This document shows, one piece after another, positions 23,956-32,492 of a stretch of 64,000 nucleotides of DNA. A program made the translations under genes and the position numbers. The notes beneath the pieces were generated by a model that saw nothing but the letters and a program-made list of their open reading frames with translations, was not told the DNA's origin and did no database searches. The stretch is from an uncultured Ruminococcus sp. (GTDB taxonomy: Bacteria > Bacillota > Clostridia > Oscillospirales > Acutalibacteraceae), in the NCBI GenBank assembly GCA_900539465.1, contig UQCF01000009.1:1-64000 (forward strand), given 5' to 3'. Each line of letters opens with the position of its first letter. Within the stretch, counting starts at the first letter, position 1.

Positions 23956-26600
23956 TACTGTTGTGAGAACTTTTTATCCTGCTCCACAACGAACTTGTAA
24001 AGATTCTCGGCACAGTTGCCGTCAAAATCATAATAGAAGTTTTCCATTCGCTCCGCATAAACAGTTTCGGGAACAAAATCTCTGTCTATAATGCCGCAAA
24101 GGCACTCGGCAGCTTCGTGTGCATCGGTAAACATATGACCGAAAGCCTCATCAAACGGAAGATCGAGGTCACGGTAATGATTCATACCGGATTTAAACTG
24201 CGGATAATCGGGCACAAAATACATTACGGGACGATTCAAATATGCAAAGTCAAAGACATAAGATGAAAAGTCTGTTACAAATGCTTTATAATCTGCAACA
24301 TCAACATCTCCGCTGACCATATTTATATATTCGCAATCTATATCAAAAAGATTTTTGAGATCGGCTATTATCGGGTGAAGCTTAATGTCAAGATAGACCT
24401 TGCTACTCTCAAGCTTTTGATGCAGAGACTTGTCCGAAAGGAAAGCGTAGAAATTCTTGTAATAATCCGATTTTTGAATTCTTTCCGCATTGGCCTCCCA
24501 GTTAGACGCCTTGACCTCTGTGGTGAGATATTTTCTCCAAGACGGTGCAAAAAGTATTCTGTTTTTCGGTTTATGGTTTTTGTCTATATGGTCATATCTC
24601 GCCATACCGGTTGTGATAAGCTCGCACTTGTCATAGGCGTAATTTTCGCTGTAATTTTTAACCTCGAACGGTGAGGATACAACAATTTCTTCTGCCTGAC
24701 TGCGCTCTTCGGAGTTGTTGAGCCTAAGCGAAGCATGAAGCACACCGTGCTGCAAATATATGGTACGGAATCTTATAAGGTCCTCATACTGATACTTCAT
24801 CTTTGCACTCTCAAAGGGATTTATGGGAGCAAGACCGTAATAAGCGGTAAATATTCTTTCCGCACAAACAAACAAAAGTCTGTGAAGCTTTGAGCCTGCC
24901 TTTACAAGGTGCTTTTGCTCCTCTTTTGTGAACACGCTGTCAAGGTCATCATATTCGTGCGTGAGCACATAATATCTTTCAACGCCGTCATCGTGCTTTA
25001 AATCATTTATAAACTGATAGTAGCCGTTGTCTTTTTCAACAGTATAAAAATCATAATACAGCCAAATACGGTGCTTTTTTCTGTAATTTACGGATTTAAG
25101 GCGCAGCATCGCCGTCCTGGGATGAATGACAAATCTTGCCGTGTTAAAGAAAGCACTCATATCAATACTCGCCTGCGAAGCGGGCTTGACAGAAAGATAT
25201 TTATGCTTATTTTTTATCATATATCTGCCGCGGTTAATATTGTTTACATATCTGAGTCCGAGACCGGAATACGGCATAAACCAATAATGCGTACCGTAGG
25301 TTTTGCCTTTAATATCTATTTCAAAGCGAATTTTTGAGTTCTCGGTAAGATCGCACGAATAGTGAAAAGCCGGGAAAATATTTGTAACCGTTTTTGCCTT
25401 ATAGTGGCTGTGAACAGAAAGGAATGTATCGAGCTTTTTGCGCTCACCGTTTTCAATCGCATATATTGTATAATCTTCACTTTTAAGGAAGTTGAATATG
25501 GGAGATTTCATAAACGCAGTCATTCTGAACATATTGCCCTCGACTCTCGGTTTATGACCTATAACGGTAACATCCTCCTGTGCAAATGCCTCTTCGCCGT
25601 CTATAATTAAGCTCAGCCCGTCATCATTGCAAAGCAAAGAAACATCGGCATTTTCTTTTTTCTTTATCCAATAACAGGCACGGTAAATATCAACCATCGG
25701 ATGCTCTATTATTGTTTTGCAGTCAACTCTGCTGAGAAGGTTTATAATTCTCTGCATCGCCTTGTCGAACTTTTCACCCTCATAGTGGTATGGGTAAAGA
25801 ATATCGGCGGTAAGACGCCAGTTAATATCGTTGACAAACATTGCCTGAAAATAAGCGGGAACTTCATTTTCAAAGGTTGAAAACAAGGTTTCAAAATATT
25901 CCATCGACGTTTCAAAAAGATAAAACGCATGGAAATAGACCTTCATAATACTTGTCTCATTGCCCTTGTTATACATATATGTTCCGTCGGGGCAATAACC
26001 CATTTTCATTTTGGGCATAAGCACACGGTTGCAATACTCCTGATCTTCAAGCTTAAAGCCGGGAGTAGTATTGAAAAGAACGTTATTTTCGCCTATATTT
26101 TTAACGCATACATTAACGCGCGTTTGAGTGAGGTACGGATATTCTTCCAAATCATATACGCCCTCATGGTCAAGCATCTTAAATCTGTAATGGGGTTTTA
26201 GAATTTTTTCTTCTTTATAGCGAATTTCATTATAAGATACCAAATCCACTTCGTCATAAACGGTATCAAAAAAATCCGTAACCTTTTTAACTGTGTCGGG
26301 AGTTAAATAATCGTCGCTGTCAAGAAAGAACATATACTTGCCCTTGGCATGCTTTATTCCGAAATTTCTTGTAGCGGAAAGCCCCTCGTTCTCTTTTGAA
26401 AAGATTTTAATAAAGTCATACTTTTGGCTGTATTCAAGACAAATATCCCAACTGTTGTCGGGAGAACCGTCATTGATAACAAGCACTTCCATTTTTGATT
26501 TATCTATAGTTTGATCAACCAGGGAATCAAGACATATTCTAAGATATTGTTCAACATTGTATACCGGCACTATTACAGATGCTTGATACTCAAAATTCAT
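23955..26600 (-). CDS. Bifunctional GT2 glycosyltransferase / TagB-TagF-like glycerophosphotransferase
   Basis: About 881 residues. Residues 1-230 are a GT-A family 2 domain: SVIVPVYNVEQYL, VLVINDGSPDNS, ENEGLSATRNFGIKHAKGKY, FLDSDDYLT. The middle (about 330-470) is a beta-rich linker region. From about residue 490 it matches the CDP-glycerol:polyglycerophosphate transferases TagB/TagF: TIYLQHGVLHAS, RILFAPSWRK, YLDIKLHPI, FVTDFSSYVFDFAYLNRPV and MYFVPDYPQF, including the two conserved His. It should build a wall teichoic-acid-like or phosphoglycan polymer at the inner face of the membrane. ATG at 26600 has AAGGTGAT upstream. It is the first gene of an operon with the acyltransferase. No CDP-glycerol-forming tagD or flippase lies in the window. 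Confidence 0.88.
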   Translation of the reverse strand: MNFEYQASVIVPVYNVEQYLRICLDSLVDQTIDKSKMEVLVINDGSPDNSWDICLEYSQKYDFIKIFSKENEGLSATRNFGIKHAKGKYMFFLDSDDYLTPDTVKKVTDFFDTVYDEVDLVSYNEIRYKEEKILKPHYRFKMLDHEGVYDLEEYPYLTQTRVNVCVKNIGENNVLFNTTPGFKLEDQEYCNRVLMPKMKMGYCPDGTYMYNKGNETSIMKVYFHAFYLFETSMEYFETLFSTFENEVPAYFQAMFVNDINWRLTADILYPYHYEGEKFDKAMQRIINLLSRVDCKTIIEHPMVDIYRACYWIKKKENADVSLLCNDDGLSLIIDGEEAFAQEDVTVIGHKPRVEGNMFRMTAFMKSPIFNFLKSEDYTIYAIENGERKKLDTFLSVHSHYKAKTVTNIFPAFHYSCDLTENSKIRFEIDIKGKTYGTHYWFMPYSGLGLRYVNNINRGRYMIKNKHKYLSVKPASQASIDMSAFFNTARFVIHPRTAMLRLKSVNYRKKHRIWLYYDFYTVEKDNGYYQFINDLKHDDGVERYYVLTHEYDDLDSVFTKEEQKHLVKAGSKLHRLLFVCAERIFTAYYGLAPINPFESAKMKYQYEDLIRFRTIYLQHGVLHASLRLNNSEERSQAEEIVVSSPFEVKNYSENYAYDKCELITTGMARYDHIDKNHKPKNRILFAPSWRKYLTTEVKASNWEANAERIQKSDYYKNFYAFLSDKSLHQKLESSKVYLDIKLHPIIADLKNLFDIDCEYINMVSGDVDVADYKAFVTDFSSYVFDFAYLNRPVMYFVPDYPQFKSGMNHYRDLDLPFDEAFGHMFTDAHEAAECLCGIIDRDFVPETVYAERMENFYYDFDGNCAENLYKFVVEQDKKFSQQ

Positions 26601-26690
26601 ATTATCACCTTTCAAATGGGATTATTTTGAGTATACCACAAAAAAACATTCTTTGCAACATATGACAGCTAATTTAAGATTTGTTTTGCA

Positions 26691-26723
26691 AGCCGTATGG
26701 CAGTTTAAAACTGCCATACGGCT
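26691..26723 (-). terminator. Perfect palindrome after cotJC
   Basis: AGCCGTATGGCAGTTT and AAACTGCCATACGGCT are perfect 16-base inverted arms with a one-base centre. It begins 13 bases after the cotJC stop. The T tail is weak, so termination is likely but not certain. Confidence 0.6.
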
Positions 26724-26736
26724 CATTAAAATATTT

Positions 26737-27333
26737 TTATTTATCAAACGACGGATTGAAAGCGTAAAAGTTTTTGCTGTCCATTCTATCGGTTGCAAGC
26801 CGCAAGCCCTCGCCGAAACGCTGGAAGTGAACAATCTCTCTTGCACGCAGGAATTTAATCGGGTCTCTGACATCGGGGTCGTCTACAAGGCGCAAAATAT
26901 TGTCATATGTCTTTCTTGCCTTTTGTTCTGCCGCCATGTTTTCGTTCAAATCGCTTATTAGATCGCCTGTTGACTGCATACTCGACGCGCTCCACGGGAA
27001 GCCGCTCGCCGCAGCGGGATAAACACCCGAGGTGTGGTCAACAAAGTATGTGTCAAATCCACCCTTTTTTATCTCTTCGGGGCTCAAGTTTCTTGTAAGC
27101 TGATGAACAATAGCACCAATCATTTCTAAGTGCCCGAGCTCCTCTGTGCCAACATCTGTTAGAAGACCTTTTAGTTCGGCGTAAGGCATTGAGAAACGCT
27201 GGCTTAAATAGCGCATTGACGCACCGAGTTCTCCGTCGGGACCGCCGTACTGGCTTATAATAATTTGTGCATATTTGGGGTTGGGGTTTGCAATTTTTAC
27301 GGGGTATTGCAATTTCTTCTCATAAACAAACAT
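26737..27333 (-). CDS. cotJC: Spore coat protein CotJC, manganese catalase family
   Basis: A 198-residue ferritin-like four-helix protein of the manganese catalase family. It starts MFVYEKKLQYPVKIANPNPK, as CotJC proteins do. Metal ligands are visible in GGPDGELGASMRYLSQR, in DVGTEELGHLEMIG (Glu-x2-His) and in AAEQKARKTYDNIL and LRAREIVHFQRF. CotJC sits in the inner coat and protects spores from peroxide; catalase activity has been shown for clostridial homologs. I chose the ATG at 27333, which overlaps the cotJB stop in ATGA; a start nine bases earlier would be directly on the ribosome site. Last gene of cotJABC. Confidence 0.94.
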   Translation of the reverse strand: MFVYEKKLQYPVKIANPNPKYAQIIISQYGGPDGELGASMRYLSQRFSMPYAELKGLLTDVGTEELGHLEMIGAIVHQLTRNLSPEEIKKGGFDTYFVDHTSGVYPAAASGFPWSASSMQSTGDLISDLNENMAAEQKARKTYDNILRLVDDPDVRDPIKFLRAREIVHFQRFGEGLRLATDRMDSKNFYAFNPSFDK

Positions 27334-27587
27334 CAGCGGCATCCTCCCTCATAATCCCACGGCCACGGATTTTTGAGCCAGTGAACTCCGGGAGAACCCG
27401 AGTTTGAATAAAGCGGGCCGTATTTTGCTTCGTATTCATCTTTTAGCTTCAGGTATTTTTCTTCATATTTGCTGTGGAGCTTCAATGCACCTATATCCTC
27501 CGGGTGAGTGTCAAGATAAAGATGAAGCTCCCACATTGCAAACTGCACCGCCGAAAGGGTGATGCTCAGTGAATTGCCGTCTTTCAT
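27333..27587 (-). CDS. cotJB: Spore coat protein CotJB
   Basis: An 84-residue protein with the family signature VQFAMWELHLYLDTHPEDIGAL, then KYEEKYLKLKDEYEAKYGPL and the C-terminal W/P-rich motif HWLKNPWPWDYE. It is needed together with CotJA and CotJC for the inner coat layer. Its start overlaps the cotJA stop and its stop overlaps the cotJC start, both by ATGA, so the three genes are translationally coupled. The ATG at 27587 was preferred over an upstream start inside cotJA. Confidence 0.93.
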   Translation of the reverse strand: MKDGNSLSITLSAVQFAMWELHLYLDTHPEDIGALKLHSKYEEKYLKLKDEYEAKYGPLYSNSGSPGVHWLKNPWPWDYEGGCR

Positions 27588-27799
27588 CTTGCACCGCTCC
27601 CCAAAAAAGGTTTGAATAGGCACGGGTACAGCGTGCCGCAGGCAAGCGCCTGCATTTCGTCATATGTCGTTGTATCTGTCTGCATAGGAACATACGCCAT
27701 GGCGACAACGGGATTTGCGGGCAGAGGACTTACCGCAACCGAAAAATCACGCTGTGCTTTTAATGGCGGCGTTCTCTGTGCCGCAGGTGAATAATTCAT
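27584..27799 (-). CDS. cotJA: Spore coat associated protein CotJA
   Basis: A 71-residue protein. After a Pro/Ala-rich N-terminus it shows the family core VAMAYVPMQ and YDEMQALACGTLYPCLFKPFLG. First gene of cotJABC, with AAGGAGAGC eight bases before ATG. A mother-cell sigma promoter is expected in the 100 bases upstream, but no site there is clear enough to mark. Confidence 0.92.
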   Translation of the reverse strand: MNYSPAAQRTPPLKAQRDFSVAVSPLPANPVVAMAYVPMQTDTTTYDEMQALACGTLYPCLFKPFLGSGAR

Positions 27800-27890
27800 A
27801 GCTGCTCTCCTTTTTTCAGTGTAACAAAAGCTGAATTACGCTAATGTCCACTAACATCTTATGCCCTGCTTGGGATTTTGACAGTATGAC

Positions 27891-27935
27891 AAAAGCCCCA
27901 TACATCAGCTGTTTTTGCTGACATATGAGGCTTAT
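27891..27935 (-). terminator. Terminator of the metal ATPase operon
   Basis: AGCCTCATATGTCAGC pairs with GCTGATGTATGGGGCT; the minus strand ends in TTTTGTC. Confidence 0.82.
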
Positions 27936-27946
27936 AAGGGTATTTA

Positions 27947-29821
27947 TTATTTGATTTTCAAGGCTCGCGTTGCATTTATAACGGCTATTACCATAACGCC
28001 GACATCGGCAAATATTGCGAGCCACATATTTGCAATGCCGAGTGCGCCGAGCACAAGGCACACAAGCTTCACCGCAAGAGCAAATATAATATTCTCTCTT
28101 ACTATTTTAAGAGTATGAACCGAAATCTTCATTGCAAGCGAAATTTTTGCGGGGTCGTCATCCATAAGAACTATGTCTGCGGCCTCTATCGCGGCATCTG
28201 AACCGAGCGCACCCATTGCTATGCCGACATCTGCGCGTGAAAGCACCGGCGCATCGTTGATGCCGTCGCCGACAAATGCAAGATTTTCTTTTGCCTGCTT
28301 TTCACCGAGCAGCTTTTCGACCTGTGAAACCTTATCACCGGGGAGAAGCTCGCTTTTAACTTCGTCAATACCGATTTTTTGTGCAACGGCATTTGCCGCC
28401 GAAGCCGAGTCACCCGTGAGCATAACGGTCTTTTTAATTCCGTGTTTTTTAAGGTTGCTCAGAGCCTCTTTTACTCCGGGTTTCACAATATCCGAAATAA
28501 CTATGACGCCCGCGAATTTTCCGTCGGCGGCAACATAGACGACCGTGCCCGAATAGTTGCCGGAGGAGACCGCTATCCCCTCTTTTTTCATAAGCTTCAG
28601 GTTACCTGCTGCTATTTTGTGGCCTTCGTATTCCGCCTTGACGCCGTGACCGGATATTTCTTCTATATCGCTGACTTTAGAGAGCTCTATATCTTTGCCG
28701 TATGCCTTTTTTAGGCTGAGACTTATCGGGTGGCTTGAACCGCTCTCTGCATATGCCGCATATTCCAAAAGCTCATCCTTTGAAAATCCGCTTGCAGGCT
28801 CAATATTCGTAACCTCAAACACACCTTTTGTGAGCGTGCCCGTTTTATCAAAAACAATATATTTTGTATTTGAAAGCGCTTCAAGATAGTTTGAGCCTTT
28901 GACCAGAATGCCGTTGCTTGAGGCACAGCCTATACCGCCGAAAAAGCTTAAAGGAATTGAGATAACAAGCGCACACGGGCAGCTTATAACGAGGAAAGTA
29001 AGCGCTCTGATTATCCACTCCTGCCACATTGCGTCGCGACCTATTATAAGGCTTATCACAGGCGGCAATATTGCGAGCGCAAGTGCGCTGTAACAAACCG
29101 CAGGAGTATATATTTTGGCAAACCTTGTTATAAAATTCTCTGACCTTGATTTTTTCATGCTCGAATTTTCGACAAGGTCCAGTATTTTTGAAACAGTAGA
29201 TTCGCCGAACTCTTTTGTTGTTTTTATTTCAATTGTTCCGCTCATATTGATGCAGCCGCTGAGGGCTTCATCGCCCTCTTTTGCCGTGCGCGGAACGCTC
29301 TCGCCCGTGAGGGCAACTGTATTAAGCGTTGTTGAGCCTTTTATAATAACGCCGTCTATCGGTATTTTTTCACCTGCGTTGACGACTATAACCGAGCCGA
29401 TTTCGACATCGTCCGGGTCAACTTTGGTGAGCTTGCCATCCTCATAAATATTGGCGTAATCGGGTCTTATATCCATAAGGGCAGATATATTTTTTCTGCT
29501 TTTGCCGACTGCAACACTCTGGAACAGCTCGCCTATCTGATAAAACAGCATAACCGCAACGCCCTCTTTAAAATCGCCGAGCAGCATTGCGCCGATTGTT
29601 GCAACCGCCATAAGGAAGTTTTCGTCAAATATCTGACGGTTTTTTATTCCTTTAAAAGATTTGAGCAAAATATCGTAACCGATAATAAAATATGGGATAA
29701 GGTATAGTGCGACTTCAATTATTATATTGAGACTCAGAAAATGGGTCAGTATAATATCTGCCGCCAAAAGGACAAGCGAGATAATTATACGGTACAATAT
29801 TTTCTTTTGCTTTGAAGACAC
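27947..29821 (-). CDS. Heavy-metal-transporting P1B-type ATPase (Zn/Cd/Pb type)
   Basis: A 624-residue metal pump without an N-terminal HMA domain; that domain is encoded separately just upstream. Visible are membrane helices at the start, actuator motif ALTGESVP, the metal-site motif SCPCALVIS, phosphorylation site DKTGTLTKG (Asp), the SGSSHPISLS motif with the P1B-specific His-Pro, MLTGDS, and hinge GDGINDAPVLSRADVGIAMG. CPC plus a following G/S-rich helix (FFGGIGCASSNGILVKGS) fits the zinc/cadmium/lead-exporting group (CadA/ZntA). GTG start at 29821 with AGAGGTG upstream. It is the last gene of arsR-HMA-ATPase. Confidence 0.93.
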   Translation of the reverse strand: MSSKQKKILYRIIISLVLLAADIILTHFLSLNIIIEVALYLIPYFIIGYDILLKSFKGIKNRQIFDENFLMAVATIGAMLLGDFKEGVAVMLFYQIGELFQSVAVGKSRKNISALMDIRPDYANIYEDGKLTKVDPDDVEIGSVIVVNAGEKIPIDGVIIKGSTTLNTVALTGESVPRTAKEGDEALSGCINMSGTIEIKTTKEFGESTVSKILDLVENSSMKKSRSENFITRFAKIYTPAVCYSALALAILPPVISLIIGRDAMWQEWIIRALTFLVISCPCALVISIPLSFFGGIGCASSNGILVKGSNYLEALSNTKYIVFDKTGTLTKGVFEVTNIEPASGFSKDELLEYAAYAESGSSHPISLSLKKAYGKDIELSKVSDIEEISGHGVKAEYEGHKIAAGNLKLMKKEGIAVSSGNYSGTVVYVAADGKFAGVIVISDIVKPGVKEALSNLKKHGIKKTVMLTGDSASAANAVAQKIGIDEVKSELLPGDKVSQVEKLLGEKQAKENLAFVGDGINDAPVLSRADVGIAMGALGSDAAIEAADIVLMDDDPAKISLAMKISVHTLKIVRENIIFALAVKLVCLVLGALGIANMWLAIFADVGVMVIAVINATRALKIK

Positions 29822-29843
29822 CTAAAACACCTCTTTTTCTTTA

Positions 29844-30062
29844 TCATAAATAGATTTCGCAGTCGTCCTCTACCTTTTTGCAGTTTTTGACCGCTTCTTT
29901 CATTACGGCGTCAACATCTGCGCCGTCTTCAAATTCCACCTTGAGTTTTAAAGTCATAAAACTGAGCGCGGCATCTTTAACGCCGGGAGTTTTTTTAACT
30001 GCTTCTTCCATTTTTGCAGCGCAGTTGGCGCAGTCAACCTCTACCTTGTAAGTCTTTTTCAT
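29844..30062 (-). CDS. Stand-alone HMA metal-binding domain protein
   Basis: A 72-residue heavy-metal-associated domain with the ligand motif VDCANCAAKMEEAV (Cys-x2-Cys). The usual GMTC is here VDCANC. Its acidic tail DDCEIYL carries one more Cys that could be a third ligand, as in Zn/Cd-type pumps. It probably supplies metal to the ATPase next to it, which lacks this domain. ATG at 30062, AGGAGA upstream. Same operon. Confidence 0.9.
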   Translation of the reverse strand: MKKTYKVEVDCANCAAKMEEAVKKTPGVKDAALSFMTLKLKVEFEDGADVDAVMKEAVKNCKKVEDDCEIYL

Positions 30063-30076
30063 AATAATTTCTCCTC

Positions 30077-30430
30077 TCATTCTTCAACGTGTTCCATGCC
30101 CATGCTTATGATTGTTCTGACGTGTTCATCATCAAGTGCATAAAAAATTATTTTGCCCTCTCGTCTGAACTTGACAAGCTTAGCGTCTTTAAGCAGTTTT
30201 AACTGATGGCTGACAGCGGACTGGCTTAAATTCAAAAGCTGCGCTATGTCACCCACGCAAAGTTCGCTCTCAAACAGAGCGTATAAAATTCTTATTCTTG
30301 TGCTGTCGCCGAAAACCTTAAAAAGCTCTGCAAGGTCGTATAAGTATTCGTCGGCAGGCTGCTCTTCAAGAACTTTTTTTACAACATCCTCATGTGCCGC
30401 AAGAAATTCTGACTGTTTATCGTTTTCCAT
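30077..30430 (-). CDS. ArsR/SmtB-family metal-responsive repressor
   Basis: A 117-residue winged-helix repressor. The DNA-reading helix ELCVGDIAQLLNLSQSAVSH is followed by QLKLLKDAKLVKFRREGKII. The metal box is probably of the CzrA/SmtB alpha-5 type: DDEHVRTIISMGMEHVEE carries Asp, His, His and Glu; the alpha-3 box ELCVGD has one Cys. This fits Zn/Cd sensing. It is the first gene of the operon and so would repress itself, the HMA protein and the pump until metal enters. The ATG at 30430 was chosen, 8 bases after AAAGGAG. Confidence 0.92.
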   Translation of the reverse strand: MENDKQSEFLAAHEDVVKKVLEEQPADEYLYDLAELFKVFGDSTRIRILYALFESELCVGDIAQLLNLSQSAVSHQLKLLKDAKLVKFRREGKIIFYALDDEHVRTIISMGMEHVEE

Positions 30431-30449
30431 TTGTATAGCTCCTTTCATA

Positions 30450-30506
30450 TCAACATTTTATCAACTGTTCATATGTTATTATATTCATGTGTTTGACGTT
30501 TGTCAA
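30450..30506 (-). promoter_or_regulatory. Promoter and likely operator of the metal operon
   Basis: Minus-strand TTGACA (30501-30506), 17-base spacer, TATAAT (30478-30483). Around and after the -10 lie ATGAATATAATAACATATGAA and TCAACA-type repeats, AT-rich imperfect dyads (ATATGAA/TTCATAT) as expected for an SmtB-type operator. Confidence 0.7.
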
Positions 30507-30536
30507 TAGTATATTTAAAAAATTTTTTATTTATAA

Positions 30537-30591
30537 TAAAAAAACTATAATTCACATTTGGTTCACTGAATAACCGTTTGAGAATTATAGC
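30537..30591 (-). terminator. Terminator of the secG-HAD-isomerase stretch, copy B of a repeated hairpin
   Basis: Minus strand GCTATAATTC...GAATTATAG with an inner CGGTT...AACC pair, followed by TTTTTTTATT. It shares the loop sequence CAAACGG...AGTGAACCAAATGTG with the hairpin at 18498-18550. Confidence 0.85.
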
Positions 30592-30634
30592 TTTATCTTC
30601 GGTCTGCACTGAATACGGCAGACAAATTATGTTA

Positions 30635-31393
30635 TTATATCCTGATTGCTTCCATTGCGCCGCGGTATTTTTGCAAAGTAAATTCGTCATGCGCCTCTAC
30701 CGATACTCTGCCGTTATAGCCGGAGTTTTGCAGCAGCTTGACGACATTTTTATAATCGCAGCCGTCCCCTGCCGACGGCAATTTACGCGTTTTAAACTCG
30801 GCAACATGAACGTGCGCTATAAAATCCGAATACTTTTTAAGATTTTCAAAATCTTCATTTTCGCAATACATATGATAAAGGTCGGGGTTTATTTTAAAAT
30901 TCTTTTCGTTAACCGCACGGCAAAGCTGCACCGCATCGGACACGGTATTTATGGCGTTTGTCTCCTCACTTCTGAGCGGCTCAACGGCAACCGTGACACC
31001 GTATTCGCTTGCATTCTGCGCGGTAAGGCGTGAAGCGAACACAAGCTGCGACATACAACTCTCTCTGTCCGCCCCCTCGGGGAAGCTTCTTGCCGCTCCG
31101 GAGCCGAACACTGCCGTTTTTATGCCGAGTTTTGACGCTTTAGCAAAAATCGAGCGCGTATATTCGTCTATCATGGCAAAATCCATTTTGTCGCCTGTGA
31201 GCTTTATATGGGCAGGGAAAAGATTTTTAAAAACTTCGGCAAAAAGTCCCGTATCTTCGCATCTTTTCATCTGCTCTTTAATTTTGGCATCGGTCATTGA
31301 GGCAATTTCATTTGCCGAGACCTCTATAAAGTCGCTGCCTGCCTCCTTTAATGTCTCAAGATATTCAAAGCCTGCACATATACCGAATTTCAT
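30635..31393 (-). CDS. Sugar phosphate isomerase/epimerase family protein (AP-endonuclease 2 fold)
   Basis: A 252-residue xylose-isomerase-like TIM barrel. Strands and metal-site residues are visible: MKFGICAGF, DFIEVSANE, VAVEPLRSEET (Glu), NPDLYHMY (Asp, His), AHVHVAEF (His) and RVSVEAHDEF (Glu, His). This set fits an epimerase with a divalent metal rather than a nuclease. Substrate unknown. ATG at 31393 behind AAGGGGC, 12 bases after the HAD gene stop, so they form one unit; a sugar phosphate made or used here might be dephosphorylated by the HAD partner. Confidence 0.85.
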   Translation of the reverse strand: MKFGICAGFEYLETLKEAGSDFIEVSANEIASMTDAKIKEQMKRCEDTGLFAEVFKNLFPAHIKLTGDKMDFAMIDEYTRSIFAKASKLGIKTAVFGSGAARSFPEGADRESCMSQLVFASRLTAQNASEYGVTVAVEPLRSEETNAINTVSDAVQLCRAVNEKNFKINPDLYHMYCENEDFENLKKYSDFIAHVHVAEFKTRKLPSAGDGCDYKNVVKLLQNSGYNGRVSVEAHDEFTLQKYRGAMEAIRI

Positions 31394-31405
31394 ATTAACA
31401 GCCCC

Positions 31406-32002
31406 TTAAATGTCTAATATTTTTTTGATGTCGTCTATAACAAAATCTGCCGCCGTCTCTTTCTTTTCTTTTGTAAAAAGGCAGCCGTAAGTGCCCGCGT
31501 TTTTGCCGGAGAGTACGTCGATTTCTCTGTCGCCTATCATAACGGTTTCGTCTTTTTTAAGGCTATGCTTTTTTAAGAAATATTCCACCGCATCGGGTGC
31601 GGGCTTTGGCGAAAAGCCGTCCTCCGAAGTTATAAAGTCTGTGAAGCAATCGTAAATACCATATTCTTTCAAATAACAGAACACACTTTTGCCGCGGTGC
31701 GTATAAAGAAAGTTTTTGCCAATATGCGCCGTTTCTTTCAAGGTTTCGATTGTATTGGGGAAAGGAACAGCAAGCGGTTCCAAGCAAAAATTGTGCTCAT
31801 ATTTTCTGAATCTTTCCTTTTGCTCCTCACTCGTGCCGAAATGTTTAAAAACAGTGTCAAAATTTATTTCAAACATTTTTTGAACGGCAGGCTCGTCAAT
31901 ATCTATGCCATCCTCTTTCATCATTTTGGCAAAAGCCCTTGTGATGTGAGGGTAGCTGTCAAAGAGCATACCGTCAAAATCCCAAATAAAATTCTTTATC
32001 AT
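31406..32002 (-). CDS. HAD-superfamily hydrolase (phosphoglycolate phosphatase-like)
   Basis: A 198-residue HAD enzyme with a helical cap. Motif I is WDFDGMLFDSYPH (Asp-x-Asp), the motif II Ser/Thr is in FLYTHRGKSV, Lys appears as SPKPAPDAVEYFL, and motif IV is VMIGDREIDVLSGKNAG. Met replaces the usual Thr after DFDG. Small sugar phosphates are the common substrates of this group. GGTGAT precedes the ATG at 32002. Co-transcribed with the downstream epimerase-like gene. Confidence 0.88.
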   Translation of the reverse strand: MIKNFIWDFDGMLFDSYPHITRAFAKMMKEDGIDIDEPAVQKMFEINFDTVFKHFGTSEEQKERFRKYEHNFCLEPLAVPFPNTIETLKETAHIGKNFLYTHRGKSVFCYLKEYGIYDCFTDFITSEDGFSPKPAPDAVEYFLKKHSLKKDETVMIGDREIDVLSGKNAGTYGCLFTKEKKETAADFVIDDIKKILDI

Positions 32003-32011
32003 ATTATCACC

Positions 32012-32045
32012 AAAAAGAAATAAGCCCCGCCGAAGCGGGGGCTTT
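32012..32045 (-). terminator. Terminator of secG
   Basis: AAGCCCCCGC-TTCG-GCGGGGCTT hairpin, followed on the minus strand by ATTTCTTTTTGG. Confidence 0.85.
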
Positions 32046-32053
32046 AGTTGAAA

Positions 32054-32305
32054 TCAATATTTAAACATGAAGAATATCGTTGTGCCGAAAGTAATAACAA
32101 AGAAAACCACAGCAAGAATTTTGGTCATTTTCTCAAGCTTCTTTTCAATGCTCTTGCCTTTGCCCTTGCCGAAGAAAGTGTCGGCACCGCCGGCGATTGC
32201 CCCCGAAAGACCTGCCGAACGGCTCTCTTGCATAAGAACAACTATAACGATAAAAATACAAACAATGATAAGTGCTGCACCGAGTATATACTGAATTGCT
32301 GACAT
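32054..32305 (-). CDS. secG: Preprotein translocase subunit SecG
   Basis: An 83-residue protein with two membrane helices (residues 5-25 and 62-82) and the SecG loop between them: VVLMQESRSAGLSGAIAGGA followed by DTFFGKGKGKSIEKKLEK. SecG assists protein export through SecYE. ATG at 32305, GGAGG eight bases upstream. Single gene with its own terminator. Confidence 0.95.
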   Translation of the reverse strand: MSAIQYILGAALIIVCIFIVIVVLMQESRSAGLSGAIAGGADTFFGKGKGKSIEKKLEKMTKILAVVFFVITFGTTIFFMFKY

Positions 32306-32435
32306 CGTTTAAACCTCCGTTAGAATTTTACTGATTTATACTATCACAACAAGGCATAAATTGCAATAGTTTTTTTAAATTTTAATAAATATTATTTATA
32401 GATCGGGGCAATATATTAAAGCGGAACGTCAGAGT

Positions 32436-32483
32436 AAAAAGCGTTTGCAGACTTTCCGCGGCCGTTTGGGCGGAAAGTTCTGC
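32436..32483 (-). terminator. Terminator of the GT2 gene
   Basis: GCAGAACTTTCCGC pairs with GCGGAAAGTCTGC on the minus strand and AAACGCTTTTTAC follows. Confidence 0.65.
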
Positions 32484-32492
32484 ACAGACGGT

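Noticed and set aside
27816..28061. Small minus-strand gene between cotJA and the metal ATPase
   Set aside because: It overlaps the ATPase end and its terminator, has no ribosome site and no recognisable composition.
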